The position numbers and the translations under genes are program-made. From Scilla litardierei (Eukaryota > Streptophyta > Magnoliopsida > Asparagales > Asparagaceae), in assembly GCA_030789695.1 (NCBI GenBank), contig CM061136.1, positions 136,226,448 through 136,290,447 of the forward strand: 64,000 nt of DNA, read 5' to 3'. Below, in pieces: positions 1 to 12,238 of the stretch (position 1 is the stretch's first letter; every line of letters starts with the position of its first letter). Under the pieces are notes generated by a model. It was given only the letters and a program-made list of their open reading frames with translations, was not told the DNA's origin and searched no databases.

Positions 1-518
1 GCCTTTGTGATCTTCAGTTAACCAAGCATATAAGCAGACACTTGGATTCAGCATGTGAGGGTTTGTTGGATCTGCAGGCTTACTTTGTGAAGGAACGGCT
101 ATGAGATGATGGACTGAAAAACTATGTCCACTGGTTAGTTTATTTCTACAAAGTATTGTAATTAATTTCACGTATTGTAATTGTTTTTTTCAGATAATAT
201 CATCTCTATTGCGTGAGGAGCGACGATTCTTTTGTCCTACGTAGTTGCCATGTTGGTCCTTCGTGGCCGAAAGGTATTATGAATGGATGAATGAAACAAA
301 CTGGAGGGTTATACATAATAACTTCAAGCAACTTGTTTATCCAGTTTAATTATCTAGTTTCATATCCAAATTGAATACTATTGATACTATTGTAGTTGAC
401 TGTCAAAGTAAGTATTTTATTTGAAGAAATCTGTTGGGATGATGAGCAAATAGGACTTGAATATTTTCTCATGCAGTCATATTCCCCTTGTGTTGGTGTA
501 TTTTGATAAAATATTCAG
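1..518. other. Left-edge non-coding DNA, no gene recognised
   Basis: AT-rich sequence without an open frame that I can assign. It ends in a plausible intron acceptor (pyrimidine-poor, ...ATATTCAG at 511-518) directly in front of the Rab-like exon, so at least its right part is probably intron of a former gene. Earlier exons of a Rab gene (P-loop, switch I, WDTAGQE) are not visible here. Confidence 0.4.
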
Positions 519-673
519 CTTATTACAGAGGGGCCATGGGTATCATGCTTGTCTATGATGTCATTGTCGAGTCATCATTTAACAGTAAGCATTCTGTTGC
601 TTTAGCTTATATATTTTTCAACATATACATTATATTTTTTTTGCTGCTGAGTGCAAAGACAAATCTAAACGTG
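519..673 (+). pseudogene. RABE/Rab8-like small GTPase, exon remnants
   Basis: Two pieces of a Rab GTPase (vesicle-traffic switch protein) are readable. 519-584 is a 66-bp exon flanked by AG and GTAAGC; it encodes AYYRGAMGIMLVYDV followed by SSFN, the segment after the switch II region in plant RABE/Rab8 proteins. About 70 bp downstream (roughly 650-673) the frame reads SAKTNLNV, the G5 guanine-binding motif region of the same family. The roughly 50 residues that normally lie between them, including the NKxD motif, are missing, and the usual TDE after LVYDV has become IVE. I read this as a deleted pseudogene copy. The family assignment is strong for the first exon; subfamily is inference. Confidence 0.7.
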
Positions 674-712
674 TTGACATGAAATTTCTTTGCTGCAGAT
701 TGCTGGACTGCT

Positions 713-850
713 GGATTGCTGGTTGGTCTTGATATAGGTGGAGGCTGGATTGCTAGATTTGGTCTTAACATAAGTGGAGGCTGGAGTACTGGTCGGTCTT
801 GACATGGGTGGATGCTAGATTGCTGGTTGGACTTAACATATGTAGATGTT
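713..850. repeat. Minisatellite, about 34-bp unit, four copies
   Basis: Four imperfect direct copies of a 34-36 bp unit beginning GGATTGCTGGTTGG and ending near GTGGAGGCT (starts near 713, 747, 783, 817). Copies differ by several substitutions and one 2-bp insertion, so the array is old. It starts shortly after the Rab-like G5 remnant. Confidence 0.8.
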
Positions 851-2127
851 GGATTGATGGATTTGGAAAGCTGGTGCAAATACTAATGTAAGCTGATTAC
901 TATGTTGTTCTCTGATCCATCAACTTAGTATCAATGTTTCCTTACTACATGTGTTCTCTGATGCAGGTAAGTGAGAAAGATGTATCTGGACTAGATGCAG
1001 AGAAAGAATTATGAAGCTGTAGAGGCAGAGAAAGAAAGGCTGGATGGAATATTTCAGTACTGCTTCTCTTAGCAAGCTTCAAACTTGGAATGTGTGTTTG
1101 ATCAAGGAAGTTGGCAACCATATCAGCTGACAATACATATAGTTTTGGAATTGATACTATTGTAGTTAACTGTCAACTGATGTCAAATTGATTATATACA
1201 TGTACGAATACAAGTAATACAACAAAATGGATTATATTGTTTGCATACGTTGTTACATATCTTAAAAAGGTAAGTAGTTCAGTTTGATTGACTTGGATTA
1301 ACTTAATTTATATCTTGAGTTTGGGTGCTTGTCAAAGTTGAAACCTTGCAGCTGGGTTGATTTCATACTTAACTTATAAATTAAGGTTGGGTGCTTGTTA
1401 ATGCTGAAACCTTACTAGCTTCCATAAGCTGTGAAAATTTCATCTAATGCGCCTCCAAGTTGTATGCCAGTTTGGACAGAAATGTTGTTGGCAATTTCCG
1501 TTTTTTAATCTTGGTTGTGATGAATGCAAGGACGCCCAATGAGAATTGGCCGAGCATTCGAATGCATCTGAGCTGGTCCTGTGGTTGTAGTATTCTTCAA
1601 AAGTGTCATTGTTGAGCAACTGATTCTATTTACTTCAATCAAATCCTTGCTGCAACAAAATCATGGCTACCATTTAGACATTGATTTCAATTGTGCAGAA
1701 ATCTGAACTTATGAGCATATAGGATGAAAAAATAGCTGTTTATGTTGGAAAGTCAAGTAGAAATAGGTTCACTGCCATAACGAGACATGGGATCAGCTGG
1801 GCAATCTGAGACTAAAGAATATATTTGTTTGCTTTAGCTTATTTCCAAATGCTGATAGCTTTGCACCGATGGATTCTGTTTCTGTTTCCAAATGCTGAGT
1901 TTGACAGGGGTTTTTAAGAAACAGAAATTGTTATATGAGTTTAACAGTGTTTTTGTGATTCTTGTGATTCTGTTTTTGTTGTAAAATTCTTGTGAAACAG
2001 AAATTTTTAGGCAAGCTTGTAATTCTATTTCAATGAGTTGACAGTTGACAATGTTTATGTTGTGAATAAAACTGAGAGAAACTGTTGAATTCTAAAGGGA
2101 TAAATTCATCACCTTGCAGCAGAATAT
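851..2127. other. Non-coding flank of element F, no gene recognised
   Basis: AT-rich DNA with short local duplications (for example GGTTGGGTGCTTGT near 1320 and 1385, each followed by a shared GAAACCTT). No frame longer than about 60 codons looks like a protein. It is the DNA into which Copia element F was inserted. Confidence 0.4.
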
Positions 2128-2526
2128 GATCGATTGGAGGAGGAATTACTTGCTTTGGATTGCGTTTGGGATCACTGAAGGAAACCGAACGAATGCTCAC
2201 CACCAAAATTAACCGTTCCTTTCTTCTGTTTTGTGTTGGAAGAGAGGAGAACGCAAATCAATTGCTTTGATTGAATTTTTTCTCTCTCCCTATGGGAATT
2301 ATTTATAGGGATTAAGAAGAGCAGTTTCCTCCCGTTGAAAACTTAACGTTAACAAAATAACGTAAAAGTTAGTTACAAAATAAATTTGCATTGGGAACCC
2401 TGAACTTCTGTAAATTGCAATTATCCACCAAGTTTAATTCAATTTACATAAAACCCTTTAATCAATATTATAACTGCGATTTACCCCTGGGTTAAAACCC
2501 GTCATGGGCGTACCCAGTTTCCAAGA
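2128..2526 (-). repeat. 3' LTR of Copia F (possibly truncated on the left)
   Basis: About 400 bp match 19408-19806 with scattered differences, from TCGATTGGAGG to the TTTCCAA region. The sense strand should begin TGTTGGAAA as in the other LTR; here it begins TCTTGGAAA, a change in the terminal dinucleotide. A TATA box (sense TATAAATAATT) lies near 2298-2307. The exact left edge is uncertain because similarity stops at 2128 without a clear TG..CA end. Confidence 0.75.
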
Positions 2527-2538
2527 TCTCCCACTCGC
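2527..2538 (-). other. Polypurine tract of Copia F
   Basis: On the minus strand GAGTGGGAGA lies directly before the 3' LTR. The same tract (GAGTGGGAGA) precedes the 3' LTR of element E at 31516-31525. It is the expected plus-strand DNA priming site. Confidence 0.7.
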
Positions 2539-3582
2539 ACATGATGGGATTGTTGTTACAAAAACAACAAGTGAAGACGACTTCATACTAGGTAACTTGC
2601 TCGTGCAACCCATAAGCGAATACATGCAATCTTGTTGTGCACTGGTTAGAGATACACAACTGCACTCTTTGTAATCAATCCTCTAAAGTATATTTGTCGA
2701 TTATAATACCCCAGATCTAAGTTTTTGTATCAGTATAAGTATTCCTGATCCCTCCTTTTATTTACTCTTGAGGACATACTTAAACACATCCATATTGATG
2801 TCTCTTAATCACACAGATTGGCCTGCCAGTGAGATCATCAAACTTGATATCAACCAACTTAGTCAGTCCTTTGCACTCAATATTCTAAGTCACAACTCAG
2901 TCGCTTTCCTAGACATACCCTTTTAGACAGAATCACTCGTGGCCATAAGGAATATGCTAAAGTAGCTATCACCAAGACTGAGACTTTGAATATTAGTCAA
3001 TAGTCAAAGGGTATAGGGAGGAACCCAATCCTCCAGGGACTCACACAGTGGAGAGGCAGGGATCCACTTTCTCACTTCCCATTATGGTCGACTCGAGCAC
3101 ATGTGGTATGAATCACATGCAACGGTGTATTGTGCATGTCTTTGGAGTAATTCAATCCAACACCGTTCAGACTCCAAGTTAAATGTACTCATACATTTAA
3201 CACTGAATTCTACAGCAATCAATTGCTCTAAGAATTCGTGTCTGGTTTATGAATAGGCTTAGATGGACTTTGGGGAACCTGTTCATCTCGGTCATTATTT
3301 GTATATATAAAATGACCTCATCTTGAAACTTATTCAAGGCGAATTTTATAGAGGATTAAGTCTTATCCCTGCCCGTTCACCTAAAACGTCAGAGGCGATT
3401 GCCTGTGTGAGAAGGCCAATCTCCATGCCTATTTGACCTACATTTTCTTATGTACTCTTTTCTTTTTAAGTGTTAACAAATAACACTATTGGGCAAACAC
3501 ATATCATCCAACACAATGAATGAAATAAATATTTTATTGAACAATATCAATATATATAACAGAGTACATACAAAAGGTTATT
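2539..3582 (-). other. 3' untranslated region of Copia F
   Basis: Non-coding stretch between the RNase H stop codon and the polypurine tract. Parts match the equivalent region of element E, for example the sense-strand segment containing GTTGTGTATCTCTAAC and GTGCACAACAA. Confidence 0.6.
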
Positions 3583-5776
3583 TCAATTTCTACGCAATCC
3601 TAGAGCTTTTACATGTTTCAAAAAAGCATCTCTAGGAATGGGTTTAGTAAGAGTATCTGCAACCATTTTGTGCGTAGATATATACTTGATATAAACTATC
3701 TTCTCAGCAACAATGTCTCTTACAAAATGGTATCTTATGTCGATATGTTTGGTACGACTGTGATATCTTGGGTCCTTGGTGTAAGCTATCGCAGCTTGAT
3801 TATCACAGTAGACAACAACTGGTTCTTGCTTTACACCTAAATTCTCTAGAAACCGTTGTAACCAGATAGCTTTCTGAACTCCTAGTGAAGCAGCAACAAA
3901 TTCTGCTTCCATGGTTGATAGAGCTATACAAGTTTGTTTCTTGCTGCACCATGATATGGCACCATCTCCGAGCAAGAAAACATATCCTGATGTAGATTTC
4001 CTCTCATCTACATCTCCCCCATTGTCAACATCTGTGTAGTCTTCCAGTTTGGTGGATGAACCTTCGTAACACAAACTGTAGTTGGATGTACCCTACAAAT
4101 ATCTCATGACCCTCTTCACAGCCTTCCAATGCTCAGGTCCAGGATTTGACTGATATCGACTTACCAATCCTATTGCATGACATATGTCTGGCCTTATACA
4201 TAACATAGCATACATTAAGCTACCAACTACACTTGAATATGGCACTCTTGCCATTTTGTTCCTTGCATCTGTTGTACTAGGACAATCATCTAGACTTAGG
4301 TTATCACCTTTCGATGTTGGAGTTTCAACTAGATTACAGTTACACATGTTGAATCGTTCTAACACTTTATTAATATATGTTTTCTTGCGACAATGCAAGA
4401 AAAATCTTAGAACGATCACTTCGAATTTTTACACCAAGTATAAAATCCGCTTCTCCATGTCTTTCATTTCAAAGTTAGATGATAATCATTCTTTTATGGT
4501 TATCAGAAACTCCATATCATTACTAGCTAACAAAATGTCATCTACGTAAAATGTCAAGATGACAAATTTGTTTTTATGTTGCTTCACATAAACACAATGA
4601 TCTTCTTCGATCATCTCGAAACCAAATGAGATGACAACTCTATGAAACCTCTGGTTCAATTGCCTAGATGCTTGTTTAAGGCCTGATATAGATTTCTGTA
4701 ATTTATAGACTTTATTTTCTTGGCTTTTAATAATGAAACCTACTTGCTGATCCATGTAGATTTCCTCATCTAGTTCACCATTTAGGAATGACGTCTTGAC
4801 ATCCATTTGGTGAAGTTCTAAATTCATGTGCGCAACTAAAGCTAGTATTAGGTGAATAGAGGCAAATTTAACAACTGGTGAAAAGGTTTCTTCGTAATCT
4901 ATACCTTCCTTTTGGGTATATCCCTTTGCCACCAGCCGAGCCTTATGTCTTTCAATGGATCCATCTGCCTTTCTCTTTATTTTGAGAATCCACGTATTCC
5001 CAATTGTTTTTCGATTAGGCGGTAAGTTAACCAGTTCCCAAACTTGGTTAACTTTCATGGAATCCATTTCTTCCTCCACGGCTTTCTTCCAATAATCTCG
5101 ATCATAACGAGATAAAGCTTCTTCTACACTCTGAGGTTCTTTGTCATCTTGAGGTACATCAATTAAGGCTTCCCCTTTGATTTCAAATCTTCGTCGGGGA
5201 ACCTTAACCCTTTTACCTCTCCTAACTGACTCATCAAGCTGAGAATTCTGAATTAGTTCTCTTACGGACACACCGCTCCCACTAATCTCAGTGACTCGAG
5301 AAGTATTCTCTTGTGCCTTAAATGACCTAATATTCACGAAGTCTGGATCTTCCAACTCATAGAGATCATCTTCATTTCTGACTTTGCCTTGTTTAGGAAA
5401 CATATCCTCTATAACCGTGGCATCCCTTGATTCATATTCTGTGATAGTGCCGTCTTCTTGCTTACCCAAGAAAACAAAACCATTTGAGTGTTCAGAGTAT
5501 CTAATGAATATACTCTTCTTTCCTCTGGGTCCCAAATTCCCATGCTTATGAGAAGTGTCATGTACATAAGCTGCACATCCCCATGGCTTTAAGAAACTCA
5601 AATTTGGACTTCTACCAGTCCAGAGTTCATATGAGGTTTTATGAATCGATTTGGAGGGCACTAGGTTCAAAACATGTGCTGCTGTCAACAATGCATCTCC
5701 CCGATACTTAATTGGTAAGTTTGCTTGCGACATCATGCATCGAACTATTTCTAAGAGAGTTCTATTCCTTCTCTCA
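3583..5776 (-). pseudogene. Copia F pol, distal part: integrase C-terminus, RT, RNase H
   Basis: Read on the minus strand from 5776: end of integrase (SQANLPIKYRGDALLTAAHVLN), linker, then reverse transcriptase with the QMDVKTSFLNGELDEEIYM block and the catalytic YVDDILLASND near 4531-4552. The frame breaks around 4486 and again near 4090. It resumes with VGSLMYAMLCIRPDICHA and RNase H (STSGYVFLLGDGAISWCSKKQ, DTLTKPIPRDAF), ending at 3583. The protein would copy element RNA into DNA. At least two breaks make it non-functional. Directly adjacent to the left end of T, so the integrase continues at 15973. Confidence 0.9.
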
Positions 5777-5781
5777 GCAAC
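5777..5781. repeat. Target-site duplication of Tekay T, left copy (GCAAC)
   Basis: GCAAC precedes the TGTAACGG start of the LTR; the same pentamer follows the right LTR at 15968-15972. This identifies T as a complete insertion into F. Confidence 0.95.
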
Positions 5782-8493
5782 TGTAACGGCCAGTATCTTT
5801 AGGCGCGTTTTCGTTTGGGCGTGCCAGTATTCTATTTCTGATATCCAGTTGCTTTTTCGTCCGTACGTTTCATGTTACGCGTCTGCAACTCTGTATTTCC
5901 GTTTTTACCGTATCATCGTTAATTAACCATCACGTTTAATTAAAAACTTTAATTTTTAGTTTTGTTATTTTACTAATTTCTTTTTGTTTTTGTTTTACTA
6001 ATCATGTTTAAAACTTAATTAATTAATTAAATATTTTTTTCATTCAACAAGCACGTTTAGATTTGAAGAGGAGAAGTTTATCACGTTTAGCCAGATGCAT
6101 TCTTTCCCCCTTAAGTCAACAAACACCTATTAATTCTATCCTAATCGCTAACCTAACAGAAATTAATTTGTTCCCTGGGTTTTCTTCTTAAGGCAACATT
6201 TCGTCTGCAAACCCTACAATCTTCATCACCTCCTGCAAACAAACAAACCAGAAAACAGATTCAACCACAAATCCACAACCAGAAATTCTGACCTGAAATC
6301 AGAAATCAAACTCCATCAAACCAAGATCCTCCACCAAATTGAACTCCTCAACCAGCAAACAAATTCCACCAATTTCGTTTCCAAATCAAAAACAAATTCA
6401 GATTCAAGAACACAAAAGTAGATCTGAAAACATTTCAGATTCTTATCAAAATCAAACCCCAAAACCCTCTCTTCATCTTCTTCCATCCTCTCACCTCCCT
6501 CTCCCCTAGCCGGCCGCCACCCTCTCCCCGCGCCCAACGCCGCACCCCCCTCGCCTGCAAACAGCGCGCGCCGCCGCCCGTGAGTAGCCGCCGCCGCCTA
6601 GCCGGAGGAAGGCCGCGCGCGCCGCCCGCCGGGTCGCTGAAGCCGCCGCCCAGATCCGCCGGAAGCCGCCGCCGTTCGCCGTGCGTCCCCCTCTCCCACG
6701 TGAGTGTCACTTCCCTTTCGCGTGCGTGAGTCTCCAAGAGTTGCTGCAAGTTTCAAAAAAAAAAGAAGAAGAGAAAGATGAAAGAACACAGCACGAGAGG
6801 TTTTGAAAGAGAAATAGAAGGTTAAAGGGGGAGGGTCACAGCCTTGTGTTAATGAAGAAGGGTTATTAATAAAGAAAGAAAGAAAGGGGACAATAAGAGT
6901 AATGAAGGGAAAAAATAATAATAATAATGAAAAGAGTAAGGACTGTGACAGCCTTTAGGATTTAGGAACGAAAGAGTGTTAAATATTTGATAGGTAAAGT
7001 TTTTAACATGTTGAATAATGAAGAGTAGGTAGAGTGTGCGGGGCAATTAAAATATTTTTAACCTTATGATTAACTTAGTTTGTAGTTAATATGATAAATT
7101 GTTAGTGAAACTTTACTCGTTAGTTAGATATTAGTATTAACATGTTAGGATGATAATATTAAATAAATAAGGCGCATCAGGTTAGTGTGACACAGTATAA
7201 ACATCACCCTAGCCAGAGAGCCCAATAAAATTAGACGAGCCCAATTAATTTGATATTTTGATTATCTCACAATGAAATCTAATTCAGTAATCTGTTTAAC
7301 CAAAACAGCGAACCGGATATATCGACACGTAGTACCCGCCCAGACGAACCTACGACAACCGAGACCACCGGAAACAGGCAAGTGATACTTGCCAGTAAAT
7401 GTTTAGGCCACGTTTTAGGCCAATTTGTTTGTTAGCGTAAAAGAGACTAGGCAGTGAAATGATAGCTGCATAGACGCCTTTTTGATCTAGTTTGACAATG
7501 AAACTAGATCCGACACTTACCTGCTTTCATTCATGCTGCCATGCCATGTTTAATTTTCAATTAACGGTACGCACTTTAACTGCTCATCTCATGTCATGTC
7601 ATGCATCATGTGTTCTTCGTGATTGAGTAGCACACGCTACAAATGTTATTGCTATTGAGGCTAGGTGCACCCCTACGCCAAATGAAAAACACTTCCTGGC
7701 TCGTGATCCAGAAGCGAGCACAGTGTTGTTGGGAAACCAACGCTCGATACACGTGAAGGGGTAGGGTTAAGCGACCACGCAGCGTAGAAGTGTGCCCGTA
7801 CAGCCACTTCAGCTGTAAGGCGTAAACTCTGTGCACAATGTGAAAAGTTAATGTTTCGTGAAAATCGTGAAATAGTGTTTTCGTAGTTTCTGCTACGACG
7901 TGCATGCATCATGTCATTTAAACTATTGCACTCTTTAAATGTCATTTCATATTGTTTAGAACTGCTAGTCGTTTTCTATATTTGTATCCTTGCACAAAAG
8001 TTCTCTGTTTCCCTTGGGAGACTTTTGCTGACATGTGCCCTTTTCTCTTTGGGTGTCACATGTCAGACTTTGAGACAGAGCAGGTATCAGAGGACGAGCA
8101 GTTCGTTGACGCTGAGTTTGAGGTCCCTACTGAGACCGAGTTCGAGGACACTGGTGACCAGTCCTAGACTCGTTTGGAGTTTCCCCTTAGTTGTTACCTA
8201 TCCTTAGTTGCTGTTAGCACCTATCTCTATTTGTTTTGTTTGGCCATGCTTTAGGCCTATTGTTCAGACTTGTACTTTTGTGACTATTCTGTGATGTTGT
8301 AATAATTGTTGGATGTTGTTGGTGGATGTTATTTTATCTGCATTATTATTGTTGTTGTTTCGTCGCAATGCAAGGACCTGCGACTTTTCGAAATTTTTTT
8401 TACAGACGCTTATCAGACTGCAGCTTCACAGCTCCACGTCTGAGCGGACCTCCTCACGTCTCGCCTTCCATATTAGGGAAGCGGGGCGTGACA
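5782..8493 (+). repeat. 5' LTR of Tekay T
   Basis: 2712 bp, the same length as the 3' LTR. It contains a C-rich segment (about 6480-6700), poly-purine microsatellite-like runs (6860-6930) and a stretch strongly similar to the LTR of element L (7600-8493). Differences from the 3' LTR that I can see include TTCCCTGG versus TTCACTGG (near 6171/13646), CCCCAAAA versus CCGCAAAA (near 6455/13931) and GTGAGTGTC versus GTGATTGTC (near 6700/14175). Confidence 0.95.
7484..7510 (+). repeat. Perfect stem-loop in T 5' LTR
   Basis: Arms GATCTAGTTT (7484-7493) and AAACTAGATC (7501-7510) form a 10-bp perfect stem around the loop GACAATG. The same structure occurs at 14958-14984 and, doubled and with a compensated base pair, in the LTRs of L (56900-56926, 56939-56965). 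Confidence 0.85.
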
Positions 8494-8632
8494 GGTTTTA
8501 GTGGTGGCCCATGCAGTTCTTCTCTTTGCATCTGCGAAATATCGGAACAACAATAATGATAACAACATCCATTTAAATATTCGGAACATTCGAGTCATGA
8601 TTAAGTCTAATCTGAACATTTCCTTGTCTTAG
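8494..8632 (+). other. Leader and presumed primer-binding region of T
   Basis: Between the LTR and the gag start. The first bases read GGTTTTAGTGGTGGCCCATG; a near-identical block (GGTTTTGTTGGTGGCCCATG on the sense strand) follows the 5' LTR of element L at 62284-62307. TGGTGGCCCATGCAG is therefore the likely primer-binding site, but it is not the initiator-Met site usual in Tekay/Del elements, and I cannot name the tRNA. Confidence 0.5.
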
Positions 8633-9728
8633 ATGGCCGGTAGACGCATTACCCGAGGAGCTGGTAGTGGACCTGGAGCTGGTGGTGGAGCAGGACGTGT
8701 TGCGGATGCTGATAGAGAACCCACCATGGCTGAGATGATGAGAATGATGCATCAGATGATGCAGGTTCAGAAGGGCATGCTTCAGAATGCCCCTCGCTTC
8801 GAACCGGGAGCGAAGCAGTTTCGGGAGCTGGGCCCGTCATATTTTACTGGGTCAGAAGGATCATTAGTTGCGGATGAATGGATGAAGAACACAGAGGATA
8901 ACCTGCTTCTCTTGAAAGTTAAACCGGCTGGATGGGTTGACTTGGTGAAGAAGCAACTGAAGGACAATGCCCGCAGTTGGTGGGAGTCAGAAGAGCAGCT
9001 GTTGGCGAAATCTATCCCCTGGGGCACTTTCAAGGCGAGATTTAATGATGAATATTTCCCTCGAGCTGCCAAGAGGGAGCTGATGCAGCAGTTTATCAAT
9101 CTGAAGCAAGGGAATCTGACGGTGGACCAGTACCACCAAGAGTTCATGAGACTGAGTCGCTTTGCGCCGAAAATGGTGGAGACTGCTGAGGATCGAGCTT
9201 AGAAATTCTTACAAGGTTTATCTTTGGAGCTGCAGAGTCTGATTTCCTCTTCGGACTTGGATTCTTACCAGAAGTTGTTGATAGCTGCCAAGAGGCAGGA
9301 GCTGATTGCCAATCAGAGGAGAGGACAGTATTCAGGTGCTGGAAAGAGGCCTATGGAGCAGGCCAGAGCTGTGGTTAGGCCTGGGTTCAAGCCTAATCAG
9401 TCCGTGCAGTTTAAGAGACCAGGTGGGCCTACTCCGAAGTTGTGCCATTTTTGTGGCAAGGCTGGTCATGTAAAGGAGCAGTGCAGGAGGTTTCTGGGCC
9501 AGTGCTTGATTTGTGGCGACGCTACGCATTCAGTGAAGGATTGTCGACATGCCAATCAACTTCAGAAGGCACCAGCCGGAGTTCAGCAGCAGAGAGCTCC
9601 AGTAGTCGCTGGACGTGGAGCGCCTCTCATTCCCCAGAAGCAGGCTTTCCAGCAGGCTGTTCAGCCTAAGAGACAAGCCTTCACGATGACTGCAGTAGAG
9701 GCAGAGACTGAGGATGGAGTTATTGCAG
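8633..9728 (+). pseudogene. Gag of Tekay T, one nonsense codon
   Basis: Structural capsid/nucleocapsid protein. The start MAGRRITRGAG is the first ATG after the leader. Residues about 60-190 form the retrotransposon gag domain (FTGSEGSLVADEWM, NARSWWESEEQ, WGTFKARFNDEYFP, LKQGNLTVDQYHQEF). A TAG at 9200-9202 stops translation after 189 codons; the same frame resumes at once (KFLQGLSLELQSL) and contains two CCHC zinc knuckles, CHFCGKAGHVKEQC and CLICGDATHSVKDC, for RNA packaging. The frame leads into the protease through the candidate intron 9729-9812. Apart from the single stop the domain is intact, so inactivation is recent or partial. Confidence 0.92.
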
Positions 9729-9812
9729 GTAACCTCTATACTAGCCTTCCTTATTTATGCATTACATTTGATTAGTTAAATCCATGTTAATCTAGTTGCA
9801 TGTTACCCTTAG
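9729..9812 (+). other. Candidate intron 1 in T (gag-protease junction)
   Basis: 84 bp starting GTAACC and ending CCCTTAG, AT-rich, with in-frame stops (TAG at 9773-9775). Removing it joins ...DGVIA G to VILVSSHPALTLFDSGAS, the normal continuous gag-protease sequence of this lineage. The splice interrupts the GGT codon after its first base and preserves frame. Confidence 0.75.
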
Positions 9813-12238
9813 GTGTCATCTTAGTTTCATCTCACCCGGCCTTGACCCTATTCGATTCTGGAGCTTCCATGTGCATCCTATCTCGGAAGTTCGTAGTCGA
9901 ACACTCGATACCCACCTATACACTTCCCAAGTGTTGGAACATTACAACTGGGAATGGTGTAGTGAAGGTTGCACTGGGATGTAGACCATGCCCGTTGGTG
10001 ATTAGTGGACATGAACTATATGCTAATTTCATTGTCCACGACCTATCCAACTTTGATGCTATTCTCGGCATTGATTGGTTAGGAGCTTTTTATGCCACGA
10101 TTGACTGTCACCGGAAGAAAGTGGTATTCTAAATTCCTGACCACCCAGTGTTCGAGTTTGTCGGCGGAGGACGTTCGCTTGGACCTATCAAGTTTCGAGC
10201 CCAGCCTTACCAATTGATCGTTGCATCTATGATTGCTGAACCAGAGAAGCCTGCAGTAGTGAGAGATTTCGAAGACGTCTTCCTTGAAGACATTTCTGGA
10301 CTGCCGCCCGATCGAGCGTTGGAGTTCGGCATCGATCTTATGCCAGGAGCTCAGCCAATTTCGAAGGCGTCGTACCGTATGGCTCCTGCAGAATTAGAAG
10401 AGTTGAGGAAGCAGTTGGATGAGCTACTACAGAAGGATTTTATTCATCCCAGCGTATCTCCCTGGGGTGCACCCGTCTTGCTAGTAAAGAAGAAAGATGG
10501 CTCTAGAAGAATGTGCATTGATTATCGGGAGTTGAATCAGATCACAATGAAGAACAAGTACCCGCTGCCCCGTATTGATGATATCTTCGATCAGCTTGGT
10601 GGATCGAGGGTATTTTCGAAGTTGGATCTCCGGAGCGGATACCATCAAGTCAGAGTCAAGAAGGAAGATGTGCTCAAGACCGCTTTTCGGACTAAGTACG
10701 GACATTACGAGTTCGTTGTCATGCCATTCGGTGTGACCAACGCTCCTGCTGTGTTCATGAATCTCATGAACCTTATCTTTTACGACTTCCTTGACAAGTT
10801 CGTAGTGATCTTCATAGACGACATCTTGATATACTCGAAAAGCGAGGAGGAGCATGCAAAACATTTGAAGATGGTGTTGGAGACGCTCCGTCACCATAAA
10901 CTATATGCCAAGTACAGCAAATGCGAATTCTGGTTGGACAGAATTACATTTCTTGGACATGTAGTATCGGGAGCTGGTATCTCAGTAGATCCGGAGAAGG
11001 TCAAAGCAGTCAGTGAATGGCCTACACCTCGATCGGCATCGGACATCAGGAGTTTCCTTGGATTGGCTGGATACTACCGCAGATTTATCAAGGATTTCTC
11101 GAGGATAGCTGAGCCAATGACGAGATTGACGAGGAAGGATGTTAAGTTCAGTTGGTCAGACTCTTGTGAGCAAGATTTTTCTATTTTGAAGGAGAGACTG
11201 ACTACTGCACCAGTCTTAGCTATTCCGGACAGAAGCGGAGGCTTCGAAATTTTCTGCGACGCATCAGGCAAGGGACTTGGATGCGTTCTGCACCAGCACA
11301 ATCATGTGGTCGCTTATGCTTCGCGACAATTGAAGGTCCATGAGAAGAATTATTCGACTCACGACTTGGAGTTAGCTGCCGTCATCTTTGCACTGAAAAT
11401 TTGGCGACATTTCTTACTGAGTGAGAAAGTGAAAATTTTCACTGATCTCAAAAGTTTGAAATATATATTCACTCAGAAGGAGTTGAATATGAGACAACGC
11501 AGATGGTTGGAATTGATGGCAGACTACGACATCGATCTTCAGTATCATCCTGGGAAGGTGAATGTCGTACCGGATGCTTTGAGTCGACTGCCTGAAGTAA
11601 TGATTCTCACAGCTCAGTGGAGATTGCAACAGGATCTGCGAAGGATGAATGTTGAAGCTGTACTACCAGAAGTCACATCGTCGTTGATGAACATGCAAAT
11701 TCAATCGACGATCGTGGATCGAATCAAGATTGCCCAAGCTGGAGATGCTAAGTTGAAGAAGATCAGAGAGCAAGTCGAAGCAGGGCTTCGAACAGATTTT
11801 CTGATTCACGCGGATGGATCTTTGAGATATGGTAGTAGGATCTGCGTACCTGCCGGAGATATAAGAGAGGAGTTGATGAATGAGGCTCACAGTTCGCCTT
11901 ATTCTATTCATCCTGGAGGTACTAAGATGTACAAGGATCTTCGACAGAATTTCTGGTGGCATGGAATGAAGAGAAGTATGGCACGGAGCGTTGCCAAGTG
12001 CCTCGTGTGTCAGCAAGTGAAAGCTGAACATCATCGCACTGCTGGAGTATTGCAACCTCTGCCAATTCCAGAATGGAAGTGGCAGCACATCACGATGGAC
12101 TTCGTGACTGGCTTACTTCGGAGCACCAAGCAGAACGACGCGATCTGGGTCATCGTTGATCGATTGACCAAGTCCGCGCACTTTATACCTTTCCGAGTTG
12201 GGCAATCCACAGAGATATTAGCAAGGAAGTATATGGAG
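9813..12238 (+). pseudogene. Tekay T protease, RT, RNase H and integrase N-terminal part
   Basis: Aspartic protease with active site LFDSGAS (near 9855); a TAA nonsense codon at 10130-10132 follows its conserved AILGIDWLG block. From 10148 the same frame gives 700 codons: RT with [29 protein letters not shown], and catalytic FIDDILIYS (about residues 220-230); RNase H with [13 protein letters not shown] and FTDLKSLKY, where the family's TDH has become TDL; integrase zinc region (HPGGTKM...[11 protein letters not shown]) and the first catalytic Asp in [12 protein letters not shown]. Together these copy and integrate the element. The frame enters intron 2 after KYME. Confidence 0.92.

Noticed and set aside
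1720..1790. SAUR-like peptide (KIAVYVGKSSRNRF)
   Set aside because: Only about 15 residues with no continuing frame; chance similarity is likely.
2128..2526. Clean target-site duplication for Copia F
   Set aside because: Flanking pentamers agree at only three of five positions, and the left LTR edge is ambiguous.
8080..8093. GGTATCAGAGGACG as initiator-Met primer site of T
   Set aside because: It lies inside the LTR, about 400 bp before its end, and departs from the consensus after GGTATCAGAG.
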